A stretch of DNA of 64,000 nucleotides, from the NCBI RefSeq assembly GCF_030817495.1, contig NZ_JAUSZK010000001.1, positions 4,815,001 to 4,879,000 of the forward strand, given 5' to 3'. The position numbers and the translations under genes were made by a program. Shown one piece after another: positions 26,806-37,581 of this stretch (the stretch's first letter is position 1; every line of letters starts with the position of its first letter). The notes beneath the pieces are model-generated. The model had not been told where the DNA came from. It saw only the letters and a program-made list of their open reading frames with translations, and made no database searches. The stretch comes from Streptomyces sp. V3I7 (lineage in GTDB: Bacteria; Actinomycetota; Actinomycetes; Streptomycetales; Streptomycetaceae).

Positions 26806-28017
26806 ATGGAAACCGTCATCCTTGCTGTAGTCATCGCCGTGGTCGTGCTCGCCGCGATCGGCGGGCTCGTCGTCGGCGGCATGCGCAGGAAGTCGCTGCC
26901 CCCGCCGCCCCCGTCGGCACCCGACCTCACCGCGCCCCCGGCCGAGCCGCATGTCGGCGACGAGGCCGAGACCCCACGCGACGAACCGACCCGGACGATA
27001 GAGGAGGTCGACCTCCCCGGCGGCTCGGCGCCGACCGCGGTCGAGGAACCTCCCGTCGTCGAAGAGCTCCCGGTCCCCGAACTCGAGGTCCCCGAGCCCA
27101 CCGCCGGACGCCTGGTCCGCCTCCGCTCCCGCCTCGCGCGCTCGCAGAACGCCCTCGGCAAGGGCCTGCTCTCGCTGCTGTCCCGCGAGCACCTCGACGA
27201 CGAGACCTGGGAGGAGGTCGAGGACACCCTGCTCGCCGCCGACGTCGGCGTGCAGCCCACCCAGCAACTGGTCGAGCGCCTGCGTGAGCGCGTCAAGGTG
27301 CTCGGCACCCGCACCCCCGACCAGCTGCGCGCGCTGCTGCGCGAGGAGCTCCTCAAGGTGATCGGCCCTGACATCGACCGCACGGTCAGGACCGAGCCGG
27401 AGGCCAGCAAGCCGGGCGTCGTGATGATCGTCGGCGTCAACGGAACCGGCAAGACCACCACCACCGGCAAGCTCGCCCGCGTCCTCGTGGCCGACGGCAA
27501 CAGCGTGGTCCTGGGCGCCGCCGACACCTTCCGTGCCGCCGCCGCCGACCAGCTCCAGACCTGGGGCGAGCGGGTCGGCGCCCACACCGTGCGCGGCCCG
27601 GAGGCCGGCGACCCCGCCTCCGTCGCCTTCGACGCGGTGAAGGAGGGCAAGGAGCTCGGCGCCGACGTCGTGCTCATCGACACGGCCGGCCGTCTGCACA
27701 CCAAGACCGGCCTCATGGACGAGCTCGGCAAGGTCAAGCGCGTGGTGGAGAAGCAGGCGCCGATCGACGAGGTGCTGCTCGTCCTCGACGCCACCACCGG
27801 CCAGAACGGCCTGATCCAGGCGCGCGTCTTCAGCGAGGTCGTCGACATCACCGGCATCGTGCTCACCAAGCTCGACGGCACGGCCAAGGGCGGCATCGTG
27901 ATCGCCGTCCAGAACGAACTCGGTGTGCCCGTCAAGCTGATCGGCCTCGGCGAGGGTGCCGACGACCTGGCGCCCTTCGACCCGGAGGCGTTCATTGACG
28001 CCCTTATCGGAGACTGA
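26806..28017 (+). CDS. ftsY: signal recognition particle receptor FtsY
   Basis: FtsY (403 residues) is the membrane-associated GTPase that receives SRP-ribosome complexes. A single N-terminal hydrophobic helix (METVILAVVIAVVVLAAIGGL) is typical of actinobacterial FtsY and anchors it. An acidic, proline-rich linker follows to about residue 100. The NG domain has GVNGTGKTTTTGKLA (G1), DTFRAAAADQL, DTAGRLH (G3) and TKLDGTAKGG (G4). ATG 26806 matches homologues. ATG 26788 has the better ribosome site (GAGGGG) and would add six residues. Its partner ffh lies 8 kb downstream. Confidence 0.97.
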   Translation: METVILAVVIAVVVLAAIGGLVVGGMRRKSLPPPPPSAPDLTAPPAEPHVGDEAETPRDEPTRTIEEVDLPGGSAPTAVEEPPVVEELPVPELEVPEPTAGRLVRLRSRLARSQNALGKGLLSLLSREHLDDETWEEVEDTLLAADVGVQPTQQLVERLRERVKVLGTRTPDQLRALLREELLKVIGPDIDRTVRTEPEASKPGVVMIVGVNGTGKTTTTGKLARVLVADGNSVVLGAADTFRAAAADQLQTWGERVGAHTVRGPEAGDPASVAFDAVKEGKELGADVVLIDTAGRLHTKTGLMDELGKVKRVVEKQAPIDEVLLVLDATTGQNGLIQARVFSEVVDITGIVLTKLDGTAKGGIVIAVQNELGVPVKLIGLGEGADDLAPFDPEAFIDALIGD

Positions 28018-28045
28018 CGCGGCCACGAACCCCGCAGCAGCCGAA

Positions 28046-28085
28046 GAAGCGCCCGCCCCCGTCTGACCGACTGGGCGGGCGCTTC
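28046..28085 (+). terminator. terminator after ftsY
   Basis: GAAGCGCCCGCCC (28046-28058) pairs with GGGCGGGCGCTTC (28073-28085), 13 bp, 14-nt loop, starting 29 bp past the ftsY stop. A degraded second version lies near 28245-28280 inside the tandem duplication. Confidence 0.8.
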
Positions 28086-28427
28086 GTTCGTGTACGTCTC
28101 CCGAGTGTGTAGGTCTCTCGGGACTGAGCCCCTGTGCTTGCTCAGGCTCGCGACCGGTGCGCCACGTAGGCGAGCGTTCCCAGGAGCAGGCGGGCCGCCG
28201 GCGGGCGGGTCGCCGAGTCCAGGGCGGGGGGCCCAGGCCGCCGCCCGGCCGCCCCGTCTGACCGACGGGGGCGGGGGTTTCATTCGTGTACGTCTCCCGA
28301 GTGTGTAGGTCTCTCGGGACTGAGCCCCTGTGCTTGCTCAGGCTCGCGACCGGTGCGCCACGTAGGCGAGCGTTCCCAGGAGCAGGCGGGCCGCCGGCGG
28401 ACGGGTCGCCGAGTCCAGGGCGGGGGG
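28061..28427. repeat. tandem duplication (196-bp unit) covering the 3' end of the Prim-Pol gene
   Basis: The block 28087-28231 recurs at 28283-28427 with a single difference in 145 bp (offset 196). A more diverged part extends upstream to 28061 and 28256. The second copy contains the last 30 codons and stop of the minus-strand Prim-Pol-like gene. The first copy is a detached repeat of that 3' end, with no gene body, lying between the gene and the ftsY terminator. This explains the content of the 320-bp gap 28018-28337. Confidence 0.9.
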
Positions 28428-28994
28428 TCGGAGCCAGCGCACCGGGCCGAGGCCGCCGCGGTCCGAGGGCGGCGCCGTGATGTACGTACCGGGGCCGAGT
28501 CCGCTCAGGTCCAGGGTGTACGGATCGTCCCAGCCCATGCGGTAGAGCAGCGCGGGCAGCTCAGCGGCGGCGCCCGGGGCGACGAAGAACTGGGCGCGGC
28601 CGTCCGGGGTGGCGGTGACCGGGCCGAGGGGGAGGCCCATGCGCTCCAGGCGGACCAGCGCGCGGCGCCCCGCGGCCTCGGCCACCTCGATCACGTCGAA
28701 GGCGCGGCCGACCGGCAGCATCACCGCGGCGCCGGGGAACTCGCCCCACGCCTTCGTGACCTCGTCGAGCGTCGCGCCCGCGGACACCGGTGACGCGAAC
28801 TCCAGCGGATGTGCGCCCGGCGCGCGGCAGTCGGCCCGGCCGCACGAACACGCGCCCGCCGCCGCCCGCGCGCCCGGTACCACGTCCCAGTCCCACAGCC
28901 CCGTGAACTCGGCGACGGCGGTGCAGTCCGACGAACGGCCGCGTCGCCGCGCGCCGGAGCGGATCTCGCGAAGGCCGCCGATCGTGAAGTCCAT
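28338..28994 (-). CDS. Prim-Pol-like (bifunctional DNA primase/polymerase N-terminal domain) protein
   Basis: A 218-residue stand-alone protein resembling the AEP-type Prim-Pol domain found in phage and plasmid replication proteins. The cysteine motif CSCGRADCRAPGAHP (residues 49-63) and the following GATLDEVTKAWGEFPGAAVMLPVGRAFDVIEV match that domain. No helicase or other domain is attached. The usual acidic D-x-D pair is replaced by DVIE (Asp100, Glu103), so catalysis is doubtful. It is a long-standing chromosomal neighbour of nsdA in Streptomyces as far as I recall. The ATG at 28994 has a GGAGGGGG ribosome site. Confidence 0.75.
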   Translation of the reverse strand: MDFTIGGLREIRSGARRRGRSSDCTAVAEFTGLWDWDVVPGARAAAGACSCGRADCRAPGAHPLEFASPVSAGATLDEVTKAWGEFPGAAVMLPVGRAFDVIEVAEAAGRRALVRLERMGLPLGPVTATPDGRAQFFVAPGAAAELPALLYRMGWDDPYTLDLSGLGPGTYITAPPSDRGGLGPVRWLRPPALDSATRPPAARLLLGTLAYVAHRSRA

Positions 28995-29054
28995 GCCCCC
29001 TCCAACGGGTCCAGCGCGCCGGTGGTTACGACGCGGAGCGGGACGGAAGCGGAA

Positions 29055-29066
29055 CGTGACGTCACG
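29055..29066. promoter_or_regulatory. 12-bp perfect palindrome in the Prim-Pol/nsdA divergent gap
   Basis: CGTGACGTCACG lies 61 bp upstream of the Prim-Pol-like start. The rest of the 458-bp gap (28995-29452) has a further imperfect hairpin near 29318-29350 (CCGGGTATGCC / GGCATCCCGG) and no gene that I can support. Both divergent promoters should lie here. Confidence 0.35.
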
Positions 29067-29452
29067 GGTCCGGCTACCCCTCGCCTCCCTGGGAAACGCC
29101 TGGCGCCCCGAAGCGTTCTGGGTGGTGAGCCCGACTGCGCGCGCCCCTGAGTGCACCGCTCCGCCTACTTCTCGCCGTCCTATGTCAAGTGAATCGCGCC
29201 GCGGCGTCCGTGAGTTCATTCGATGGGGTGGCGAATGGTGGCGTTTCCGGGATCACCATGGCTGGACGGGTGATCGTAGGATTACTTTGAGTGCACAAGA
29301 CGGTGAGGCACATGCATCCCCGGGTATGCCGGAGGCATCCCGGGATCCCGTTCGAAGAGTGAGAAGTGGCGGACGGGGGGCCGTGGTTCCCGGCATTCTG
29401 ATAGGGCTTGGCGCACTCGACGACACGTGGTCTCAGGGATGGGGGCGTTCCA

Positions 29453-30946
29453 GTGGGCGGCAACGGCGGTGGCGGTACGAACGCTGACAAGCGCCCCAAT
29501 GAGCTGCTCGGCTCGTGGTTCGTGCGCAGCGGCTGGTCGAAGGGCGAGCTGGCTCGTCAAGTGAACCGGCGGGCCCGCCAGTTGGGGGCCAACCACATCT
29601 CCACCGACACCTCCCGGGTGCGCCGCTGGCTGGACGGCGAGAACCCGCGCGAGCCCATCCCGCGGATCCTCTCCGACCTGTTCTCCGAGCGGTTCGGCTG
29701 CGTCGTCTCCGTCGAGGACCTCGGTCTGCGCGCCACCCGGCAGACACTCTCCGTGTCCGGCGTCGACCTCCCCTGGACCGGCCCCCAGACGGTGGCCCTG
29801 CTCAGCGAGTACTCGCGCAGCGACCTGATGCTGGCCCGCCGCGGCTTCCTGGGCACCTCACTGGGCCTGTCCGCCGGGCCCTCGCTCATCGAGCCCATGC
29901 AGCGCTGGCTCGTCCCCCCGCAGTCCGGCCCCTGCGCACCGCAGGAGCCGCGGCCGGACTCCGACGCCGCCGAGCGCCGCCGCCCCGGCCGCCTGTCCAA
30001 GCCCGAATTGGAGCTGCTGGAGACCACCACGGTGATGTTCCGCCGCTGGGACGCCCAGTGCGGCGGCGGCCTGCGCCGCAAGGCGGTCGTCGGGCAACTG
30101 CACGAGGTCACCGACCTCCTCCAGGAACCCCAGTCCGAGCCCACCACCCGCAAGCTCTTCAAGGTCGCCGCCGAACTCGCCGAACTGGCCGGCTGGATGA
30201 GCTACGACATCGGGCTCCAGCCCACCGCGCAGAAGTACTTCGTCCTCGCCCTGCACGCCGCCAAGGAGGCCGGCGACAAGCCGCTCGGCTCGTACATCCT
30301 CTCCAGCATGAGCCGCCAGATGATCCACCTCGGCCGGCCCGACGACGCCCTGGAGCTGATCCACCTCGCCCAGTACGGCAGCCGCGACTGCGCGAGCCCC
30401 CGCACCCAGTCCATGCTGTATGCGATGGAGGCCCGCGCCTACGCCAACATGGGCCAGCCCGGCAAGTGCAAACGCGCCGTGCGGATGGCCGAGGAGAGCT
30501 TCCGCGAGGCCGACGAGTGGGACGAGCCGGACCCCGACTGGATCCGCTTCTTCTCCGAGGCCGAGCTGTGCGGCGAGAACTCCCACTCCTATCGCGACCT
30601 CGCCTACGTGGCCGGCCGCAGCCCCGCCTACGCCTCCCTCGCCGAACCCCTGATGCGCCGGGCCGTCAAACTCTTCGCCGACGACTCCGAGCACCAGCGG
30701 TCGTACGCCCTGAACCTGATCGGCATGGCCACCGTGCACCTGCTGCGCCGCGAGCCCGAGGAGAGCACGCGGTATGCCTCCCAGGCCATGGACATCGCCA
30801 AGAAGGTCCGTTCCGAACGCGTGAGCACCCGTATCCGCAAGACCGTCGACACCGCAGCCCGCGACTTCGGCGACCTCGCCGAGATCGTCGGTCTCACCGA
30901 CCAACTCGCCGTGGACCTGCCCGAGACCGCCGCCCAGGCGGTCTGA
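29453..30946 (+). CDS. nsdA: NsdA, negative regulator of differentiation and antibiotic production
   Basis: NsdA (497 residues) is a Streptomyces regulator whose loss increases sporulation and antibiotic output in S. coelicolor (known from literature). The N-terminal 100 residues (LLGSWFVRSGWSKGELARQV, HISTDTSRVRRWLDGENPR) look like a helix-turn-helix of the Xre type. The remainder is helical repeat (TPR-like) sequence such as QKYFVLALHAAKEAGDKPLG and ALNLIGMATVHLLR. The GTG start (VGGNGGGGTNADKRPNELLG) matches homologues. How it acts biochemically is not settled. It ends about 330 bp before amtB. Confidence 0.93.
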   Translation: MGGNGGGGTNADKRPNELLGSWFVRSGWSKGELARQVNRRARQLGANHISTDTSRVRRWLDGENPREPIPRILSDLFSERFGCVVSVEDLGLRATRQTLSVSGVDLPWTGPQTVALLSEYSRSDLMLARRGFLGTSLGLSAGPSLIEPMQRWLVPPQSGPCAPQEPRPDSDAAERRRPGRLSKPELELLETTTVMFRRWDAQCGGGLRRKAVVGQLHEVTDLLQEPQSEPTTRKLFKVAAELAELAGWMSYDIGLQPTAQKYFVLALHAAKEAGDKPLGSYILSSMSRQMIHLGRPDDALELIHLAQYGSRDCASPRTQSMLYAMEARAYANMGQPGKCKRAVRMAEESFREADEWDEPDPDWIRFFSEAELCGENSHSYRDLAYVAGRSPAYASLAEPLMRRAVKLFADDSEHQRSYALNLIGMATVHLLRREPEESTRYASQAMDIAKKVRSERVSTRIRKTVDTAARDFGDLAEIVGLTDQLAVDLPETAAQAV

Positions 30947-31130
30947 CCAGCCCCGGTCGCGGCCGGCCCTCCCGAACTGCCCGACTCGGCTCCCCCATGC
31001 CAGGTCATCGGAAGGCCGTCCGCGGCCGGTCCCCTTTTTGCGCCTAAACCGGTGCCGCTCTCGCGGACGTGGTTGCCCGCCGTCGTGGTTCCTCAATGGA
31101 TAGTTGCGGTGCATTTCGCGATGGCGTCGC

Positions 31131-33287
<2,157 letters not shown>

Positions 33288-33296
<9 letters not shown>

Positions 33297-35738
33297 ACGG
33301 ACGTTCGCAACGACGCAGAGGACCCCGGACCCGGCGGCTACGCGGCGGCCCGGCTGCGCCTCCTCACCGAGGGCGCGCCGACCGGGCCCCCGCGCCGCGC
33401 CGCCCTCGCCGAGCTGACCGACGACTGGCTGAAGAGCCTCTTCGACACGGCCGCCGCCGACCTCGGCGGCATCTCCCTGGTCGCCGTCGGCGGCTACGGG
33501 CGCGGCGAGCTCTCCCCGCGCAGCGACCTCGACATCCTCCTGCTGCACGACGGCGCCGACCCCCGCACGGTCGCCACCCTGGCCGACCGGCTCTGGTACC
33601 CCGTCTGGGACCTCGGCCTCGCCCTGGACCACTCGGTGCGCACCCCCGCGGAGGCCCGCCGCACCGCCGGCGACGACCTCAAGGTCCAGCTCGGCCTCCT
33701 CGACGCCCGCCACCTCGCCGGCGACCCCGCCCTCACCGCCGGACTGCGTACGGCCGTCCTCGCCGACTGGCGCGCCCAGGCTCCCAAACGGCTCCCCGAA
33801 CTCCAGGAACTGTGCGCCGAGCGCGCCGAGCGCCAGGGCGAGCTCCAGTACCTCCTGGAACCCGACCTCAAGGAGGCCCGCGGTGGCCTCAGAGACGCCA
33901 CCGCCCTGCGCGCCGTCGCCGCGTCCTGGCTGGCCGACGCCCCGCGCGCGGGCCTCGACGACGCCCGGCGCCGCCTGCTCGACGTACGCGACGCCCTGCA
34001 CCTCGCCACCGGCCGCGCCACCGACCGCCTCGCCCTCCAGGAACAGGACCAGGTCGCCGCCGAGCTGGGCCTCCTGGACGCCGACACCCTGCTGCGGCAG
34101 GTCTACGAGGCCGCGCGCGTGATCTCGTACGCCAGTGACGTCACCTGGCGCGAGGTGGCGCGCGTGCTCAGGTCGCGCTCCGTACGCCCGCGGCTGCGCG
34201 CCATGCTGGCCGGCGGCAAGCAGTCCGCGGAACGCTCCCCGCTCGCCGAGGGCGTGGTCGAGCAGGACGGCGAAGTGGTGCTCGCCCGCGCCGCGCGCCC
34301 CGAACGCGACCCCGTACTGCCGCTGCGCGCCGCGGCCGCCGCCGCACAGGCCGGCCTCCCGCTCTCCCCGCACGCCGTCCGGCGCATGGCGGCGACCGTA
34401 CGCTCCCTGCCCACGCCCTGGCCCGCCGAGGCGCGCGAGCAGCTCGTCACCCTGCTCGGCTCGGGCCCGCCGACCGTCGAGGTCTGGGAGGCGCTGGAGG
34501 CGGAGAGCCTCATCAGCCGTGTGCTGCCCGACTGGGAGCGGGTCCGCTGCCGCCCGCAGCGCAACGCCGTCCACGTCTGGACGGTGGACCGGCACCTGAT
34601 CGAGACGGCGGTCCGCGCCGCCGAACTGACCCGCGGCGTCGGCCGCCCCGACCTGCTCCTGGTCGCCGCCCTGCTGCACGACATCGGCAAGGGCTGGCCC
34701 GGCGACCACTCCGTGGCCGGCGAGACCATCGCCCGGGACGTCGCCACGCGCATCGGCTTCGACCCCGCGGACACGGCGGTGCTCTGCACGCTCGTACGCC
34801 ATCACCTTCTGCTCATCGAGACGGCCACCCGGCGCGACCTGGACGACCCGGCCACCGTCCGCGCCGTCGCCGACGCGGTCGGCACACAGGGCACGCTGGA
34901 ACTGCTGCACGCCCTGACCGAGGCGGACGCGCTGGCCACCGGCCCGGCCGCCTGGTCCGCATGGCGCGGCTCGCTGGTCGCCGACCTGGTCAAACGGGTC
35001 TCGGCGGTACTCGCCGGGGACGCCCCGCCCGAGCCGGAGGAGGCCGCGCCCAGCGCCGAGCACGAGCGGCTCGCCGTCGAGGCGCACCGCACGGGCGGCC
35101 CGGTGCTCGCCCTGAGCGCCCGGCCGGAACCCCGCACCGGCGAGGAGCCGTCCGGGCAGCCCGAGCCCCTCGGCGTGGAGCTGCTCATCGCCGTACCGGA
35201 CCAGCCGGGCGTGCTGCCCGCGGTCGCCGGCGTCCTCGCCCTGCACCGGCTGACGGTCCGCACCGCGGAACTGGGCACCGTGCGGCTCCCGGCCGACGTG
35301 GGCGACGGCCCGGTCCTGCTGCTGGACTGGCGCGTCGCCGCCGAGTACGGCTCCCTGCCCCAGGCGGCCCGCCTGCGCGCCGACCTCGTCCGGGCCCTCG
35401 ACGGCACCCTGGACATCGCCGGCCGCCTCACCGAACGCGACGCGGCCTACCCGAGGAGGCGCGGCGTGGTCCCGCCCCCGCCCCGGGTGACGGTCGCCCC
35501 GGCCGCCTCCCGCCACGCCACGGTGATCGAGGTCCGGGCCCAGGATGCCCCTGGCCTGCTGTTCCGGCTCGGACGGGCTCTGGAGAAGGCCGGGGTACGC
35601 GTGCGCAGCGCCCATGTTTCGACGCTCGGGGCCAACGCCGTCGACGCGTTCTACGTCACCAGCGCGGTGGGCGAGCCGCTGCCGAGCCAGGACGCGGCCT
35701 CGGTCGCGCGTGTGCTGGAGGAGACCCTGCGGGCGTGA
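33288..35738 (+). CDS. glnD: bifunctional PII modifying / demodifying enzyme
   Basis: GlnD (816 residues) senses glutamine and modifies GlnK; in Streptomyces it adenylylates rather than uridylylates. The nucleotidyltransferase motif VAVGGYGRGELSPRSDLDILLLHDG is near residues 64-88. An HD hydrolase domain (LLVAALLHDIGKGWPGDHS) follows around residue 460. Two ACT domains occupy the C-terminus (LLIAVPDQPGVLPAVAGVLA and VIEVRAQDAPGLLFRLGRAL). The GTG start has AGGAG 8 bp upstream. A 328-bp duplicated spacer separates it from glnK, and the CRISPR-like element lies just after it. Confidence 0.96.
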
Positions 35739-35768
35739 CCTTCCGGTCATGTCATGCGTTTACCGGAT

Positions 35769-35858
35769 GTGCTCCCCGCGGACGCGGGGTGATCCGGGAC
35801 GCCTGAGTGAGGCCGACATGGATGCCACGTGCTCCCCGCAGACGCGGGGGTCGTCCCC
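35769..35858 (+). CRISPR. two degenerate type I-E repeats flanking one spacer derived from an ffh gene
   Basis: Repeat 1 (35769-35796, GTGCTCCCCGC...GATCCG) and repeat 2 (35829-35857 or 35858, GTGCTCCCCGC...) match the Streptomyces I-E repeat form, with the CCCCGC/GCGGGG stem. Repeat 1 lacks one G and the 3' ends differ. The spacer, 35797-35828, is exactly 32 nt, the I-E length. With the next base it translates as GRLSEADMDAT, matching codons 20-30 of the downstream ffh (GRLSEADIDAT, 36013-36045) at 24 of 33 bases. There are no cas genes or leader in the window. It is likely a relic or ectopic unit. Confidence 0.75.
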
Positions 35859-35886
35859 GCCCGCTGCTTATCGTGGGCGGGGACGA
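35851..35886 (+). terminator. 12-bp hairpin between glnD and ffh, overlapping repeat 2
   Basis: TCGTCCCCGCCC (35851-35862) pairs perfectly with GGGCGGGGACGA (35875-35886), loop 12 nt, followed by TTTACTT. It probably terminates glnD transcription. Its left arm shares about eight bases with the 3' end of the second CRISPR-like repeat. Confidence 0.7.
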
Positions 35887-35955
35887 TTTACTTGCCAGGC
35901 CGGATACCCTGGAGGGCAATCCCAAACGCCCCCGACCCCGAGGACCGACGCCGCC

Positions 35956-37506
35956 GTGTTCGATACCCTCTCCGACCGCCTTAGCGCGACCTTCAAAAAC
36001 CTCCGCGGAAAAGGCCGGCTCTCCGAGGCGGACATCGACGCCACGGCCCGGGACATCCGCATCGCGCTCCTCGAAGCCGATGTCGCCCTCCCCGTCGTCC
36101 GCGCGTTCATCAAGAACGTCAAGGAACGGTGCCTCGGCGCCGAGGTCTCCAAGGCGCTGAACCCCGGCCAGCAGGTCCTGAAGATCGTCAACGACGAGCT
36201 GGTGACCATCCTGGGCGGCGAGACGCGCCGGCTGCGCTTCGCCAAGCAGCCCCCGACCGTGATCATGCTGGCCGGTCTCCAGGGTGCCGGTAAGACCACG
36301 CTCGCGGGCAAGCTCGCCAAGTGGCTCAAGGAGCAGGGTCACTCCCCGCTGCTGGTCGCCGCCGACCTCCAGCGCCCGAACGCCGTCAACCAGCTGAGCG
36401 TCGTCGCCGATCGCGCCGGCGTCGCGGTGTACGCGCCCGAGCCGGGCAACGGCGTCGGTGACCCGGTCAAGGTCGCCAAGGACTCCATCGACTTCGCGAA
36501 GTCCAAGGTCCACGACATCGTGATCGTGGACACCGCCGGCCGCCTCGGCATCGACCAGGAGATGATGCAGCAGGCCGCGGACATCCGCGACGCCGTCTCT
36601 CCGGACGAGATCCTCTTCGTCGTCGACGCGATGATCGGTCAGGACGCGGTCAACACCGCCGAGGCCTTCCGCGACGGCGTCGGCTTCGACGGCGTGGTGC
36701 TCTCCAAGCTCGACGGTGACGCCCGCGGTGGTGCCGCCCTGTCGATCCGCCACATGACCGGCAAGCCGATCATGTTCGCCTCCAGCGGCGAGAAGCTCGA
36801 CGACTTCGACGCCTTCCACCCGGACCGGATGGCCTCCCGCATCCTCGACATGGGTGACCTGCTCACCCTGATCGAGCAGGCGGAGAAGACGTTCAGCCAG
36901 GAAGAGGCCGAGAAGATGGCCTCCAAGCTGGCGTCCAAGAAGGGCCAGGACTTCACCCTGGACGACTTCCTGGCCCAGATGGAGCAGGTCCGGAAGATGG
37001 GCTCCATCTCCAAGCTGCTCGGCATGATGCCGGGCATGGGCCAGATCAAGGACCAGATCAACAACATCGACGAGCGCGACGTCGACCGCACGGCCGCGAT
37101 CATCAAGTCGATGACCCCGGGCGAGCGCCAGGACCCGACGATCATCAACGGCTCGCGCCGCGCCCGTATCGCCAAGGGCTCCGGTGTCGAGGTCAGCGCG
37201 GTGAAGGGCCTGGTCGAGCGGTTCTTCGAGGCCCGCAAGATGATGTCCCGCATGGCCCAGGGCGGCGGCATGCCCGGCATGCCGGGGATCCCGGGCATGG
37301 GCGGCGGCCCCGGCCGGACCAAGAAGCAGCCGAAGAAGGCCAAGGGCAAGCAGCGCTCCGGCAACCCGATGAAGCGCAAGCAGCAGGAGCTGGAGGAGGC
37401 ACAGCGCCGCGAGGCGGCCGCTCAGAGCGGCGGCGCGCTGGGCCTGCCGCAGCAGGGCGCCCAGGACTTCGAACTCCCGGACGAGTTCAAGAAGTTCATG
37501 GGCTGA
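35956..37506 (+). CDS. ffh: signal recognition particle protein (SRP54 homologue)
   Basis: Ffh (516 residues) is the GTPase that binds signal sequences and 4.5S-type RNA and docks with FtsY. The N domain is residues 1-95 (LSDRLSATFKNLRGKGRLSEADIDAT). The G domain has GLQGAGKTT (107-115), DTAGRLG and SKLDGDARGG. The methionine-rich M domain holds LGMMPGMGQIKDQ, and the tail (MPGMPGIPGMGGG, then lysine-rich) is extended. The GTG start gives VFDTLSDRLS with GAGGA 12 bp upstream. Codons 20-30 are the counterpart of the spacer lying 216 bp upstream. Confidence 0.97.
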   Translation: MFDTLSDRLSATFKNLRGKGRLSEADIDATARDIRIALLEADVALPVVRAFIKNVKERCLGAEVSKALNPGQQVLKIVNDELVTILGGETRRLRFAKQPPTVIMLAGLQGAGKTTLAGKLAKWLKEQGHSPLLVAADLQRPNAVNQLSVVADRAGVAVYAPEPGNGVGDPVKVAKDSIDFAKSKVHDIVIVDTAGRLGIDQEMMQQAADIRDAVSPDEILFVVDAMIGQDAVNTAEAFRDGVGFDGVVLSKLDGDARGGAALSIRHMTGKPIMFASSGEKLDDFDAFHPDRMASRILDMGDLLTLIEQAEKTFSQEEAEKMASKLASKKGQDFTLDDFLAQMEQVRKMGSISKLLGMMPGMGQIKDQINNIDERDVDRTAAIIKSMTPGERQDPTIINGSRRARIAKGSGVEVSAVKGLVERFFEARKMMSRMAQGGGMPGMPGIPGMGGGPGRTKKQPKKAKGKQRSGNPMKRKQQELEEAQRREAAAQSGGALGLPQQGAQDFELPDEFKKFMG

Positions 37507-37526
37507 GCGCATCCCGTACGCGCCAT

Positions 37527-37553
37527 GGGCGCCTCTCCTTCGGAGAGGCGCCC
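37527..37553. terminator. bidirectional hairpin between ffh and the methyltransferase gene
   Basis: GGGCGCCTCTCC (37527-37538) pairs with GGAGAGGCGCCC (37542-37553) around TTC. It sits between two convergent genes, 21 bp past the ffh stop and 28 bp before the methyltransferase stop. Confidence 0.85.
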
Positions 37554-37581
37554 TCGGCGTTGCGGCGTGGCCTGTCCGGCC

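Noticed and set aside
28090-28480. Two nearly identical plus-strand open frames
   Set aside because: They are copies of each other from the tandem duplication and lie antisense to the Prim-Pol gene end; not genes.
35545-35955. An in-frame N-terminal extension of Ffh running through glnD's end, the repeats and the spacer
   Set aside because: Although the spacer happens to be in the ffh frame, the extension begins inside glnD and passes through a terminator. The normal Ffh start VFDTLSDRL is at 35956. The shared frame is noted but is a one-in-three chance.
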